From Areca catechu (Eukaryota > Streptophyta > Magnoliopsida > Arecales > Arecaceae): 64,000 nt of DNA. Positions within the stretch are counted from its first letter, which is position 1, and each line of letters opens with the position of its first letter. The notes beneath the pieces were generated by a model. That model was not told where the DNA came from. It made no database searches and was given only the letters and a program-made list of their open reading frames with translations. Both the position numbers and the translations under genes were made by a program. Positions 10,326 through 22,594 of the stretch are shown here, one piece after another. The stretch is from assembly GCA_021397845.1 (NCBI GenBank), contig CM038049.1:112436877-112500876 (forward strand). The letters run 5' to 3'.

Positions 10326-13300
10326 ATTCTCCCAGGGTGGGAGGAACTCGACCCTGTCGAGTATGGATCAAGTTGGCTCTGGTATCTCTCTAAGTGGTCT
10401 GGGTCTAGCTCTTGTAATTCTTCTCGGGAGATCCAAGAGTCATCAGAATCTGGCCTTCCTAGCCAGCGGACCAGGTATCTTTGGTATCCTCGATTACGAG
10501 TAGAGATAACCTGATCATCCAGGATCTTTTCAATCTGCTCTTTCCTCACAGGCCAATTTGTTGGTGGACACACAGGGTCAGGTTCACTCTCAAGAGCAGG
10601 ATTAGGTTCAAAAGCCTCACTGGGAATCACAGCTGGCTCCCTATACTCTACTAGGTCTGTAATGTTGAAAGTGGAGCTAATGCCTAGTTCTGGAGGTAAC
10701 TCGAGCACATAGGCATTGGATCCTACTCTCTTTACCACTCTAAATGGTCCAGCTCCCCTAGCATGTAACTTTCTAACGGTTCCAGGAGGAAACCGTTCAG
10801 GCCTTAACCTAATCATTACATAGTCTCCTTCGTCAAAAGTTTTGACTCGCCTTTGAGAATCAGCCAATTTCTTATAAGTTTCATTACTTAAATTTATTTT
10901 GGCTTGAATTTCTTTATGCAAGTCTTTTATATGCTGTGCAAAAACTTCGGCAGACTCGGAGACCCGTGTGTGGACTGGTAAAGGAGCTAGGTCAAGAGGT
11001 GTGTGGGGTTTGTAACCATGCACAATTTCAAATGGACTCTTACCCGTAGACCTATTGACCGAGTCATTATATGCAAATTTAGCTCTAGGTAAGTACAAAT
11101 CCCAGTTCCTAATATTTTCACCAACAAGACACCTTAGTAGATTGCCTAAACTATGGTTCACTACTTCGGTTTGGCCGTCAGTCTGGGGATGATAGGTAGT
11201 TGAAAACTTAAGTTTCATCCCTAACTTATGCCAAAGGGTTTTCCAGAAATAGCTAGTGAACCAAACATCCCTATCTGAAATAATGGTCTTGGGTAGGCCA
11301 TGGAGTCGAACTATCTCATTAAAGAACAGGGTGGCTACCTTAGACGCATCAAATGTTTGGGAATAAGGCAAGAAATGGGCCATCTTGGAAAATCGGTCTA
11401 CTACAACGCAGATGGAGTCATGCCTCCTCTGGGTCTTAGGCAAACCTAACACAAAGTCCATGCTCACATCTTGCCAAGGACGATATGGGACAGGGAGTGG
11501 GGTATAAAGGCCGGTGTTCTGTTTTCGCTGTTTGGCAACAGCACAGGTTCGACACCTAGCAACAATGTGTGCTACATCTCTTTTTAAGCTAGGCCAGAAA
11601 AAATGGTCTTCAATAGCCAGGGTGGTCTTATCTTTTCCGAAATGGCTAGCTAAACCTCCAGCATGAGTTTCCCAAATCAAAAATTCCCTATGAGAGGTTC
11701 TAGGGATGCAAAGCCTATTCTTAAAGAACAGAAAGCCATCTAAAAGGGAATAATCCTTATGTTCACTAGATGGTCCTTGAGTTAGATCCTGGTACACAAT
11801 CTTAAAATCTGGACATGACTCATATTCCTCTTTGATTTGCTCAAACCCTATGACTTCAGCCCTAACAGAATTCAACAACAAAGATCGGCGACTAAGGGCA
11901 TCAGCTACCTTATTTTCAAACCCAGCCTTATGCTTCAAAACAAAAGTATAGGACTGGATATACTCTACCCACTTAGCATGCCTAGGGTTAAGCTTCTTCT
12001 GAGAATTCAAGAATCTAAGAGCCTCATGGTCCGAAAACAGCACAAATTCTTGCGGCAGCAAATAATGTCTCCAGTAACGCAAAGCTTGCACTACCGCATA
12101 AAATTCCTTATCATAGGTAGAATACCTAAGCTTAGCATCATTAAGTTTTTCACTAAAGAATGCTACGGGATGGTTCTCTTGGCTTAGGACTCCACCTATA
12201 CCTCCTCCTGAAGCATCACAGGCAACCTCAAATACCATTGAAAAGTCCGTTAGTCTCAAAATGGGTGCCTGGGTCATCCTATCCTTAAGATCTAGGAAGG
12301 CTTTATGGGCTACTTTGGTCCACTGAAATTCTCCCTTCCTAATGCAGTCTATGATAGGAGCAACTACGGTACTAAACCCCTTGATGAATCGCCTATAGAA
12401 GGTAGCCAAGCCATGGAAACTTCTGACTTCATGCACACTGGTCGGCTCTGGCCATTCTTCTATGGACCTAATCTTTTCCAGATCGGCAGCCACGCCGTCA
12501 GGGGTTACAACAAATCCAAGGAAGATAATTCTACTGGTCATAAATTCACACTTTTTGAGATTACCGTAGAGACTATCATTCCTCAAAACTTGACAGACTT
12601 GTCTAAGGTGGCCTAGGTGATCTGCAGGGGTCTTACTATAGATCAGGATGTCATCAAAATAGACCACTACAAACTTCCCTATGAAAGCTCTAAGTACCTG
12701 GGTCATAATCCTCATGAAAGTACTAGGGGCATTGGACAACCCAAAAGGCGTAACAACCCATTCAAAGAGACCATCCTTAGTTTTGAAGGCTGTTTTCCAC
12801 TCATCCCCTGGTCTAATCCTAACCTGATGATAGCCGCTCTTGAGATCAATTTTAGAAAAAACCATGGCACCGGTCATCATATCAAGCATGTCATCTAGTC
12901 TAGGGATGGGGAACCTATACTTGATTGTGATTTTATTGATGGAACGACTATCAACACACATCCTCCACGTGCCATCCTTCTTCGGGGTTAGAAGTGCAGG
13001 GACTGCACAAGGGCTAAGACTCTCTCTAATGAACCCCTTCCTCAACAATTCGCAAACCTGCTTTTGCAGTTCTTTATGCTCAGATGGATTCATCCTATAA
13101 TGGGGCAAGTTGGGTAAAGTAGCTCCTGGGACTAAATCTATGGAATGTTGAATATCCCTAAGAGGTGGAAGGTGGTCTGGCAAATCCTCGGGAAAAACAT
13201 CCTCAAATTCTTTTAATAAGGGCTTAACTTTCTGAGGAGGCTCTGAGGGTGTAAGAGTCCTAAGTTCCTTAGCAATCAACATCCAAATGGGTGAACCACT

Positions 13301-15025
13301 ATGAATTTCTTGTTCTAGATCCTTGGCACTAATTAGGTTCACTCCAGTCTTCATTTCTCTGACCTTACTAGTTCCTTTAGCTACCTTGTCCTTAGGTGGG
13401 ACTGAATGGATTGTGATTTTCTTCCCATTGAAACTAAAGACACAGGTGTTGGATTTTCCTAAGAGGGTGGCATCATGATCATACAACCAAGGTCTTCCAA
13501 GAATTATACTGCTCACCCCCATGGGCAAGACATCACACCAAATCTTCTCTTGATAGGATTGCATTTGGATTTGGACCTGACATCTAGACTGGATGGGTAT
13601 AGAGGTAGAGTCTACCCAAGAAACCTTATAGGGGTTGGGGTGGGGGACTGGGGTTAAGCCTAACATTTTGATAGTGCTAGTAGAAATGGCATTCACACAG
13701 CTCCCACTATCTATGATGATTTTACAAACCTTATCCCCTAGTTTTAGGAAAGTCTGTAGGATGTTAGTCCTACGCCAATCTTCCTGAACTTTAGTCTGGG
13801 ACAGGATGCATCTCACAACCCCTAAGTGCTCAGACTCAGTGGATTCTTCCTCTCCTTCATACTCGTCAACCAAATTCATTATGGCCTCATAAACTTCTTC
13901 TTCAAACTCCTCATTAGGCTCGGAATTCTCTTCTCCTCCCTCTTCTATATATAGGGATCTACGAGGGCACTGGCTAGAAACATGACCTACCTTATGACAC
14001 TTAAAACAAGCTATGGCTGTGCACTGATTGGAGATATGACCGGGCTTTTAGCACTTAAAACAGACGATACTAGGGGTTCTCTGGGTGTCAGGTGCCTTAC
14101 CTTTGTCCATGGGCCTAGGGGTGGGAATACCCTGATTAGTCTTGCTAGGGGTAACCTGGCTAGGTCCATTTCTTGGGATTGGGGCACTAACCCTAGATGG
14201 CATGGGTCCTCTCTGAAACTTCTCAATGTTCAGTGCAATCTGATAGGCTTGGTCTAGGTCAGTAACCTCTCTTAGAAACAACTCTCTATTGATATCTTCC
14301 CTAAGTCCAGCCCTAAATCTAGACAAAGTGACCTCATGGGCTTCACTCACATCACATCTCATCAGGTATTCATCAAAGGTGGTTATGTAGTCTGAAACAG
14401 ATCGGTTCCCTTGTTTCAAAGTCTGCCATTGGTCTAACAGATTTTGCTGGTATGAAATGGGTAGATATTTATCTCTAAGCTTCTCTTTCATACCCTACCA
14501 AGTGATTATGGGCTCTACATTTCGTCTTCTAGTGGTCAGCTCAATGTTCCCCCAGTATAACCTAGCTTGACGTATTAATTTCATCTTGGCAAACTTTAAT
14601 TTCCTCTCCTCAGACATGGCATACCACTCAAAGTACTGGTCCATCTCACCCTCCCAATCAGAATACACCTTAGGATTTAAGCTACCATCAAAAGTGGGTG
14701 CATCTAACTTGATGTTCCGAATGAACCTATCATCTCTATCCTCAGGTTCTGGGTCAGGCCTCCTATGATTAGGTTTAGGATCTCGGTATAAAGGTCTTCT
14801 AGGCTCTTGGTGTGGGTGAGGTTGAGGCACATTAAAATCTGGGTCAGGAGTCCAATTCCGATGCCTAGGTTCCTCAAGTACTTGGACTCGATCCCTAAGC
14901 TGGACAAAATTCTCATTCATATCCTGACTTAATTTGTTCATACTCTCAGTAAGAGCTCTAACCATGGCCTCTAAATCAGGTTGGGTTTGACCAGGTTGGT
15001 AGGGTACTCCATTCCGGGTAGACAT
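10268..15025 (-). pseudogene. gypsy-1 gag-pol polyprotein with chromodomain, two stops
   Basis: One continuous frame of about 1585 codons starts at ATG 15025 (MSTRNG) and ends at 10268. In order it encodes Gag with two zinc knuckles, protease (IIIDSGSCVNAIS, near residue 440), reverse transcriptase (YFDD, near 790), RNase H (CDASGGGIGG, near 940), and integrase (HHCC near 1120-1160, then the DD35E core with SDRDV and QTEVV). A GPF-type module and a chromodomain (about 1490-1545, RYLVRWLGRPDSDDSWIS) follow. Chromodomains direct integration to marked chromatin. TAG at 14495-14497 and TAA at 14048-14050 (inside the first zinc knuckle) interrupt gag. From 13879 on, protease to chromodomain is open. 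The chromovirus call is firm; a Galadriel-like lineage is my impression only. Confidence 0.93.
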
Positions 15026-15141
15026 GATGCAATCAAGCACACAAAATGAGACTCAACTGAATGACTACGGGCTAACTAGACCTAGAGCCCAAACTAGATG
15101 CCCAATCAGAGTGGCAAGCTAGCCTGTAGTAACTCAGGACT

Positions 15142-15275
15142 CAGCCAGGCAGGTGTAAGGGGAGTGTTAGGTCCCTGAATGCCAATCCTAGACACCAATC
15201 AGAGATTGGCCAGGTAGGCGGACCAGCACACAAGCCCTTCGGGATGGAATCCCTGAACCACCGTTCTAGACACTG
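15142..15275 (-). promoter_or_regulatory. Leader module (gypsy-1 copy)
   Basis: On the minus strand this leader segment carries the same four blocks as copia-A (4967-5106) in the same order, including GTGTCTAGAACGGTGGTTC, ACCTGGCCAAT, GGTGTCTAGGATTGG and GCCTGGC. It lies about 120 nt before the gag ATG. Confidence 0.6.
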
Positions 15276-15908
15276 AGTACAAAGAACACACAGAATAACC
15301 AGACAAACTGACTCAACACTAGCCTTGACCCGACTTGTTGATGTCCCTAGCCCACTAGGGCAAATTAGGTCTAATCAATTTTTAGATTAAAGGCTTAGGG
15401 TCGAATGAGTGGGTGGTGGTTTTGGGCTAAGGAGAGGTTATCAACTCCTCCCCTTATCTTAGATGCTCAAATGCCCTTAAGATGAATTAAGAGATGAATA
15501 CTCAAAAATAATTGGATTGCAGAACACAAAAATAGAGTTGCAGTAATTTAATTCTCAGAAATCCCACGGAAACTAATAAATCACAAAAACATTATGCAAA
15601 ATAGTTTCAATTATACTGGTTTTAGAAAAACAAAAATCGCCGAATTTAGAGTTATCTGCAGTGAGAAATAATTCCTGCAACATGGCAATTACGGGCTGAA
15701 AATAGAGCACTTCCCCGTTTACAATTCCTGCTACGAAGTTATAACCCAACGAATCCCCTACACGCCCTAGGAACACCCCATGGAATGGGAAGAGGAGGTT
15801 TGCACCTCGCTTCATTCCTAGGACCGGACGTCTTGGGGAGTCTACTTCGAGCAGACAAAGTAAAAAGAGAGAGACTCAAACAAGCAATCAAAACAGAAAC
15901 CCTAGACA

Positions 15909-15922
15909 GGGCTCTGATACCA
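15909..15922 (-). other. gypsy-1 primer binding site (initiator tRNA-Met)
   Basis: The minus strand reads TGGTATCAGAGCCC four bases inside the 5' LTR. It is complementary to the 3' end of initiator methionine tRNA. It fixes the element's orientation. Confidence 0.9.
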
Positions 15923-15926
15923 AAAA

Positions 15927-17536
15927 TGATGCAGAACAAAGAACAAAGAAGCATATATGGAAGTAAATCTAGGATTAATTTCTTTTTTTTTTTATATATT
16001 TTAGAAATTGGCTTTGACTCAAAGTAAAGCTAAACTAAGTTGAAGGAAACTAGGTAAGGATTGAAAGCACAATTTAGAAGAAACTAAATTATCAGAGTAG
16101 TTCAGAAGTAACGGATCGCTGGGGGTTGAGAAACTCCTAGACCTAGGGTTTCGCTCTGAACTTTCAACAGAACAGAAATAGAGAGGAGAGATGGTTTACC
16201 AACCAGATAGTGATCTTCTCAGAATTTGGGTGGAAGAACTCTCTCGAGCAGATTGTTGGATCCTCGGATTCGGCTATCTTCGCAATGGATCCTCCAATAC
16301 TGGTCTTGTGGTTTGGTCGGCTTCTCCTGGACTCAAGATCTGGGAAGAAGGAAAACAAGTGAGGGATTCAGAGACTCAGGGAAGGATTTACCAGTTCGAA
16401 GAACTTGAAGGTTGATGTCGCTGAGATCCGGATTCTCTTGAAGGCTGATCCAACTCCCACTGGAAAGAGCTTTGGATCTGAAGTACCCGGACTGTAGCTG
16501 AATGCTGGTGGTCGGCCTGGACTTGGGGAGAGAGGCTGTGGGAGGTGGAATATGCTAGGGCTTAGTGGAAAGAGAAGGGTGAAGGGCGGCTAGGGTTTGG
16601 GAGTGGAGTGGCTAACCTAGGGTTTGGGTTTTGGAGATCTCACACCTCCTCAAGGTTCCTGGGGAACCCGGATTTACTCCCTCACGGAGCTGAACACCTG
16701 GATGCAAGTGCGGAAGAGAGAAAACACAAAGTTTGCTCACAAAAAAATTGGTTTCATTCATCTGATTGATTTAAACTTACAAGAGGAGTTTAATTTATAG
16801 GGCTTTACAAGAGAGTAGGGTTTTACACCTTCTCATGTGGGACTAAAGGAGGGGATCTACAAATCAGGATAATCCATACACATATGGTCGGCCAAGGTAC
16901 CAAAAAAAATTGATTTGGGTTATAAAAGGCAGGTAGATGGCGCCTCCATGCTTGGGTCTTCAAGAGAGGATTTCATTCCTTCTATGGCTCAACTCTTTTG
17001 GACTCCTCCTTTTCTTCCTCCCTAAGTCAAGGTCCTTCCCATCTTTGTTTTGGATTTTTTTTGGCAGGTAGTGGGCGCCTCCTTGAAGTTCTCTCCAAGA
17101 GAATTTCTTCCCTTTCTTAGTTTGGTTCTTTTGGGAAAGTCTTGGGCCGCCCCCTTGATTTGTGGACTCCTGGTGGATTTCTCCTCAACTGGCGCATGAG
17201 AGAAGGAAGCTGCTATCTATGGTGTGGGGACCAAAGGCTGCTGGATGTAGATATGGTGCCCCCTGGACTCAGGCGTATGGCTGGGAGTGTGGCTGGGAGT
17301 GTGGTGCCCACTTGCTTGGCCTTGGGAGAAAATGTAACACCCCAGGTTGATGCCCTAGTCCACTACCGAGTCAACATGACTCAACAAAATAAAATGCAGG
17401 TAATATAGACTCAAGCTAAATTGAGTTGATCTAGTCAACTCTTATTACAAACCAAAAACCCTAATTCTTCGGGCAAGGTTAATCAGAGATCCAGATGGAG
17501 CTCTGAAGTCTTCTTTTGAGTCTGGTGCCCGCACCA
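15927..17536 (-). repeat. gypsy-1 5' LTR (element orientation)
   Basis: This 1610-bp LTR has TG and CA ends and is the partner of 8715-10325. The minus-strand TATA box TATAAAT is at 16793-16799. The AAAGA target duplication follows at 17537-17541. Confidence 0.93.
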
Positions 17537-17541
17537 AAAGA

Positions 17542-18430
17542 TTTGGGAGAAGCATCCTATATACCAGGTATTAAGATCTATAAAGATAGGTCTAAGAGGA
17601 TGCTAGGTTTATCCCAATCTAGGTACATTGACTTAATGCTGAAAAGATTCAGCATGGATGGAAGTAAAAAAGGTTATCTTCCTATGAGTCATGGCATACA
17701 TCTTTCCAAAAGGATGTCTCCTAAGACACCTGAAGAAAGAAATAGAATGAATTCTATACCTTGTACTTTGGCAATAGGGTCCATAATATATGCTATGTTA
17801 TGTACCAGGCCTGATGTGGCATAAGCTTTAGGCATTGTCAGTAGGTTAAGGCTGATCCAGGAGAGGATCATTGGAAAGCAGTTAAAAATATTCTTAAGTA
17901 CCTGAGAAGGACTAAGGATAATTTTCTAGTTTATGGTGGTTTTGATCTTAAACTAGAAGCTTATTCTGATTCTAGTTTTCAATCAGACCCTGATGATAGC
18001 AAATCCATTTCGGGATATGTTTTTACCCTAAATGGTGGAGCAGTGAGTTGGAAGAGTACCAAGCAGTAGATTGTAGCTGACTCAACCATAGAGGCAGAAT
18101 ACATAGCTGTCAGTGAAGCCACCAAGGAAGCAGTCTGGATGAAGAAGTTCATCACATAGTTGGGTGTTGTTCCTGAGATAGAAAATCCAGTTCCACTTTA
18201 CTGTGACAACACTGGAGCTATTGCTCAAGCTAAGGAACCAAGAGCTCATCATAAGTCCAAGCACATTCTGAGATGCTTCCATCTCGTATGAGAAATAGTA
18301 GAAAGACAAGATGTCTACATAAATAGAGTTGATACAAAGAACAACGTAGCAGACCCGTTCACTAAGGCTCTACCACAACGAGAGTTTGATCGCCACCTCG
18401 AGAGTTTGGGGTTAAGATTTAAAGGTGATT
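17542..18430 (+). pseudogene. copia-A pol, 3' part (rest of RT and RNase H)
   Basis: This continues the copia-A polyprotein after gypsy-1. It begins with the conserved LGEASY..GIKIYKDRSKRMLGLSQ segment of copia RT, passes through CTRPDVA, and reaches RNase H (YSDSSFQSDPDDSKS, then EAEYIA, CDNTGAI and DPFTKAL near 18350). Breaks include TAA near 17821, a 1-bp shift near 17851, TAG near 18067, TAG near 18158 and TGA near 18288. The region between the last coding trace and the 3' LTR is only the polypurine tract, as is normal for copia. Confidence 0.9.
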
Positions 18431-18440
18431 GACTTTAGTG

Positions 18441-18452
18441 CAAGTGGGAGAT
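18441..18452 (+). other. copia-A polypurine tract
   Basis: CAAGTGGGAGAT directly abuts the 3' LTR. It is the usual plant copia plus-strand primer. Confidence 0.85.
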
Positions 18453-20884
18453 TGAAAGTGATATGCCCTACAAGCCAATCTATGTTGTATCTCCCAAACC
18501 ATTATAATTGACAATATTCTAATAAAGGCATTATTTTCATCATACGTTGTGATTATTATTATATGATGAACCCCATAGATTAGGGCTATGATTTTAGGGT
18601 TATGATGAGATCATACCAGTGAGACCTAAAGTCTTAAAACCTTAATCAAAAATATTCCTAGTCGAAGGAACCTTGAGTAGGGGATCAAGAATTTTTTCGG
18701 TAAGACTAGCACATCCTATGTATACTGAATAGGGTGACTGCTCTCACAGTCACTTATGTATGACACTAATACTAGGATGTGGGTGCTCATTAGAGAATGA
18801 GTTCACTGATATGATCCAACTTGAGAACATCTAATGGAGTCTTAGCTACATGTCAATAGAAGGTTCTCATAATGGGAGTGGTACAAGTAATCCTTTGACC
18901 TGAGACTGCCATAAGTACCTTATGTACATGAACCCATGCTTTGGTTCAATCCTAATCATGACACTGAGTCATGCACAGGATTGATACTGGGAATGGTGAA
19001 TTGGATATGAAGGTAATGAGTAGGTCAACAAGGAATCGATCACTCTTAGTAAGAGGAGATTGCATCTAGCTAGTTATCAATCGGATGATGATTCAGGGAA
19101 TCTTTGATCAAAGTAAAGACATTAGAGATGGTTTCTAATATCAAGATAATTGAATCATCAATATAAGATTGAGCTAAAAACAAATATAATATTGGATTTG
19201 ACATATATCCATATCCATAATTATATTTTGGGTGCAGGCTGATCGAAGGATTTAATTGTACGGTAACTTTCTACTGAAGGATAATTTTGGTATTTCACCA
19301 AAATTTCCATATCTTCCGGGTAGACATGACACGTTGCTAGACGTCAATCTTGTCTTGTGGGTTGATTTGAATGATCACTTATTAGGAAAAGTCCTAATTG
19401 ATCAAAATCGGGTAAGCCCGATTTGACCTAAATCGATTAGAAAGAGTTCTAATCAAATTAGGTCAACTTGTATTTGAACCCACTGCCGGCTAGATGTGGA
19501 ACCCAATGGGTCACATACTTAAAAGAATTGATCAAGAGTCATTTGCATGAAGACACTCTAGCAAGTGTTGCAAATCTAACTCCTATTCGAATCGTAATCG
19601 AATTAGGATTCCGAATTGACTCGATTTGGGTTCTAATTGGATCTAATTAGACCTTAATTTAGAATTTAGGGATTATGGCTAACCCAATTGGCCTAGGCCA
19701 CTTCCCCACCCGCCCCCTTTCCCTTGCACACCAAAAACACCAAGAGTCCATGCGCTTATGGACTCTTGGCGCGCCATTTGGAGGAGTCCATGGGCGCATG
19801 GACTCTTGGCACGTGCCCACTTAATTCTCTGATGAATTAAGATGGGGCGGCCTTCTTTCTTAGTATTAGCACCTCATTTGTTCACCCTTGGATGATAATC
19901 TAACGGGTGGAGAGGTTTTAAGAAAGAAAGAAAGCGCAGTTTCTTCCCGGGAGCGCGAAATCAGATCTCTTCGAAGATTCAAGTTTCGCGACTTCTTTCT
20001 CCCAATCATCGCGACTTCTTCCTTCGAGAAAAGCCATGAGGATTGATCTGGAAGGCCATGAGAATTAATCCAGAAGGCCGTGAGAAGAAGGAAAGGGTGT
20101 GAGAAGAAGGAAAGGGCGTGAGAAAATTGTTTACGGAGAGTTGTGAGGGCGCCTCTCCGAAAACTATAAAAAAGGGGGTGGGAATCAGAACTCGATGATG
20201 TTTTTTTTTTTTTTTCTTTCTTCCTCTCCTGAAGACTCTTTCTTCCCTTCTTGTTTTTGCATTGTTTCCTTTACAGAGTAAAACTCTGTCGAAACTCTGC
20301 TACTAAACAAGTTTAAGAGAGAAACTCTCCGACGGTAAAGGAAAAGAATAGTTCTGATCCAATTCTTTTCTTCCTTACATTAAGACATCTTTCTCTTAAT
20401 TTCTCCACCAATTAAAGACAAGCATTAATCTTCTTAGGACAAGGTCTTACTTTCAAGACAAAGGTGTCCTAAAGGTTCTAAGTCTTGGTAGAAGGTGGAG
20501 AAGGGGTAAGAAGGAAGAAGACACACCTTTGAGTGGAAGATTTCCAGCCATAATCCAAGTATTGAATTCCTGGAAGAAGAATTCAATTGAAGGAACCATT
20601 GGAACAAGGAGTTAGGATCTTGGTCATTGCTTTGTGTGGATCACCATCGGAGGGCGGACACCTGGACGCCTGGTGAACTCAAATAGCTCGTTCATCTTCA
20701 AGATTAAATCTTCATCAAATTGGAATTAGCGGTTACAGGTTAGTACTCTAATTCTAATTTGCATAAGAATGTTAGTCTTCATACATTTTAGTCTTATTAA
20801 GGAGTTCCTGGTTTAGGGTTTTGGTGTATATTAATTTCTATATTTTGAAATTACCCTTTCGCTGCGTTGCACCGGATCCCAACA
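18453..20884 (+). repeat. copia-A 3' LTR
   Basis: This 2432-bp LTR is the partner of 2094-4536. It has the same U3 inverted repeats (from 19740), a TATA box at 20165-20171 and the terminal CCGGATCCCAACA. GATTA follows at 20885. Confidence 0.93.
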
Positions 20885-20889
20885 GATTA

Positions 20890-20946
20890 CACATGAGCTC
20901 GACTTTGGCCGGCCAACCCAAGTGCATCTAAAGGTAGGTTCATAAC
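20890..20946. other. 57-bp older spacer between copia-A and gypsy-2
   Basis: This short piece of pre-insertion sequence joins, across the nested elements, to 2088 on its left and to 29862 on its right. It contains GGCCGGCC, and I see no gene in it. Its last five bases (ATAAC) are the target duplication of gypsy-2. Confidence 0.7.
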
Positions 20947-22576
20947 TGGTGCGGGCACCAGACTCAGAAGAAGACTTCAGAGCTCCATTTGGATCTCTGA
21001 TTGACATTGCCCGAGAAATTAGGGTTTGTAATAAAGGTTGACCTGGTCAACCAGTTTATTTATTTTATTTATTTCTTGAGTCACCATTTAAATTTTGTTG
21101 AGTCATGTTGACTCGGTGCAAGTCCCAATGTGGTTTCAATTTGGTCCAAAATGGTGCCACATTTCTCTTCCAATCAACTCAAGGTTCAAGCAAGTGGAGG
21201 CCACACTCCAAGCCACACGCCCAGCCACACTCCGAGCACACGCCAGAGTCCAGGAGGAGCCATAGAGGCATCCCAGTGTCATGGTCCCCACATCCAAAGA
21301 AGAAAAAATCAAATTGGAGGCTAAATTAAAGGAGGCGCCCACACCTGCCTAATTTACCTAAGCAAAGAAGGAAGAAAACTTCTCTTGGAGAAGAAATCAA
21401 AGAAGGACATCCAACCTACTCCTAATTGAAGTTCAAATCAAAATCAAAGAGCTTAACTTGGAGTGGAAGAAAAGAAGAAATACCATAAGAAGAAGAGGAC
21501 TCCAAATCCAAATCCAACTCCAAAGGAGGTGCCATAAAAGTTCCAAAACAATTCCTTTATGGCCGTCCCAATTTTTTTGGACTCTTGGTCGGCCAAGGGA
21601 GAGGATTTTCTACCTAATCTAGGGGTTGGAAGAGTTTAGTCCCACATGGGAATTTGTACAAGCTAGGAGAAAATTTTAGGTCTATATAATAGACCTCTCT
21701 TTGTAACTTTAGAAAATCAATGAAGAAAAATTATTTTTGCTATTCTCTTGTGTTGAGCAACCTAGGTTTCTCTTCTTCCGCACTATTCTAAGTGTTGAGC
21801 TCCGTGAGGGGGTAATCCGGGTTCCATTGGAGCCTTGAGTAGGTGAGAGATCTCCATCTTTATCCAAAACCCTAGGCTAGCCACTTGAAATTCCAAAACC
21901 CTAGCCACCCTCCATTATTTTCATTCCATCAAACCCTAGATCCATCCATCTCCCACGGCCTCTCTCTCTCTACAAGTCCAGGCCATCCACCTTCATCCAG
22001 ATCCAGTCCGGCTACTTCAGATCCAGAGCAAGTTCCAAGGAGAATCACATCAGCATCCAGGAGAATCCAGTTTTCAGCAATTTCGATCTTCAAGTTCATC
22101 AACCTGGTAAATCTTTTCCTTGACTCTCTGATTCCATCAATTGTTTTTCTTCTCTTCCAGATCTTGAGTTCAGGAGAAGCCAACCCGCCAAAGGACCGGT
22201 ATTGGAGGATCCATTATGAAGATATCCGACTCCGAGGATCCAACAATCTGCTCGGGAGAGTTCTTCCACCAAAATCTGTGAAGATCATTGTCTGGTTAGA
22301 TAAACCTTCCCTTCTCTTTATTTCTGTTTTGTTGAAAGCTCGGAGTGAAACCCTAGGTCTGGGAGTTTCTCAACCCCAGCGATCCGTTGCTTCTAAACTA
22401 CTCTGATAATTTAGTTTCCTTAAAATTGTGCTTTCAATTATCATATTAGTATCTTTCAATGTTAGGTTAACTTTTCTTTGATTTGAAGCCAACTTCTACA
22501 AACCTATAAAAACAACAAAAAAATTAGTTAATCTTAATTTACTTCCGCATCGCATCCCTTTATTTGTTCTGCATCA
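20947..22576 (+). repeat. gypsy-2 5' LTR
   Basis: This LTR is bounded by TGGTGCGGGCACC and GTTCTGCATCA. It contains a TATA box inside a perfect palindrome (21678-21696). A 173-residue open stretch (21885-22406) occurs in both LTRs but shows no known domain. Confidence 0.95.
21678..21696 (+). promoter_or_regulatory. Palindromic TATA box of the gypsy-2/gypsy-3 LTR
   Basis: AGGTCTATATAATAGACCT has 8-bp perfect inverted arms around a TATA core. It recurs unchanged at 28958-28976, 47507-47525 and 54772-54790. It sits in the expected promoter position, before a pyrimidine-rich stretch. Confidence 0.6.
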
Positions 22577-22580
22577 TTTT

Positions 22581-22594
22581 TGGTATCAGAGCCC
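22581..22594 (+). other. gypsy-2 primer binding site (initiator tRNA-Met)
   Basis: TGGTATCAGAGCCC lies four bases after the LTR and is complementary to initiator methionine tRNA. Confidence 0.9.

Larger units (their letters stand above)
8715..17536 (-). mobile_element. gypsy-1: complete Ty3/gypsy chromovirus inside copia-A
   Basis: This minus-strand element has LTRs at 15927-17536 (5' LTR in element orientation) and 8715-10325 (3' LTR), 1610 and 1611 bp, with TG/CA ends and duplication AAAGA. The primer site is at 15909-15922. The single gag-pol frame runs from 15025 to 10268 and ends inside the 3' LTR. By eye the LTRs differ at about 39 positions (about 2.4%), more than in gypsy-2 or gypsy-3, so this insertion is older. 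Its LTR ends match those of gypsy-2 and gypsy-3 but the LTR middle is diverged, so it represents a different subfamily. Confidence 0.95.
2094..20884 (+). mobile_element. copia-A: complete Ty1/copia retrotransposon, split by gypsy-1
   Basis: This element is complete at both ends. It has LTRs at 2094-4536 and 18453-20884, both starting TG and ending CA, a 5-bp target duplication GATTA, and an initiator-methionine tRNA primer site at 4538. A polypurine tract (CAAGTGGGAGAT, 18441-18452) abuts the right LTR. The gag-pol pseudogene lies at 5702-8714 and continues at 17542-18430, with gypsy-1 (8715-17536) inserted in the reverse transcriptase. Without that insertion it is about 10 kb. The two LTRs differ by roughly 2-3% where I compared them by eye, so copia-A is older than gypsy-2 and gypsy-3. 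Confidence 0.93.

Noticed and set aside
22106..22160. Intron-like GTAAAT...TTCCAG in the gypsy-2 LTR
   Set aside because: At 55 bp it is shorter than typical plant introns, and there is no coding context on either side.
21885..22406. 173-codon ORF in both gypsy-2 LTRs (also 29165-29686)
   Set aside because: It lies in LTR leader sequence and recurs only because the LTRs are recent copies. It has no domain, and the related gypsy-3 LTRs do not keep it open.
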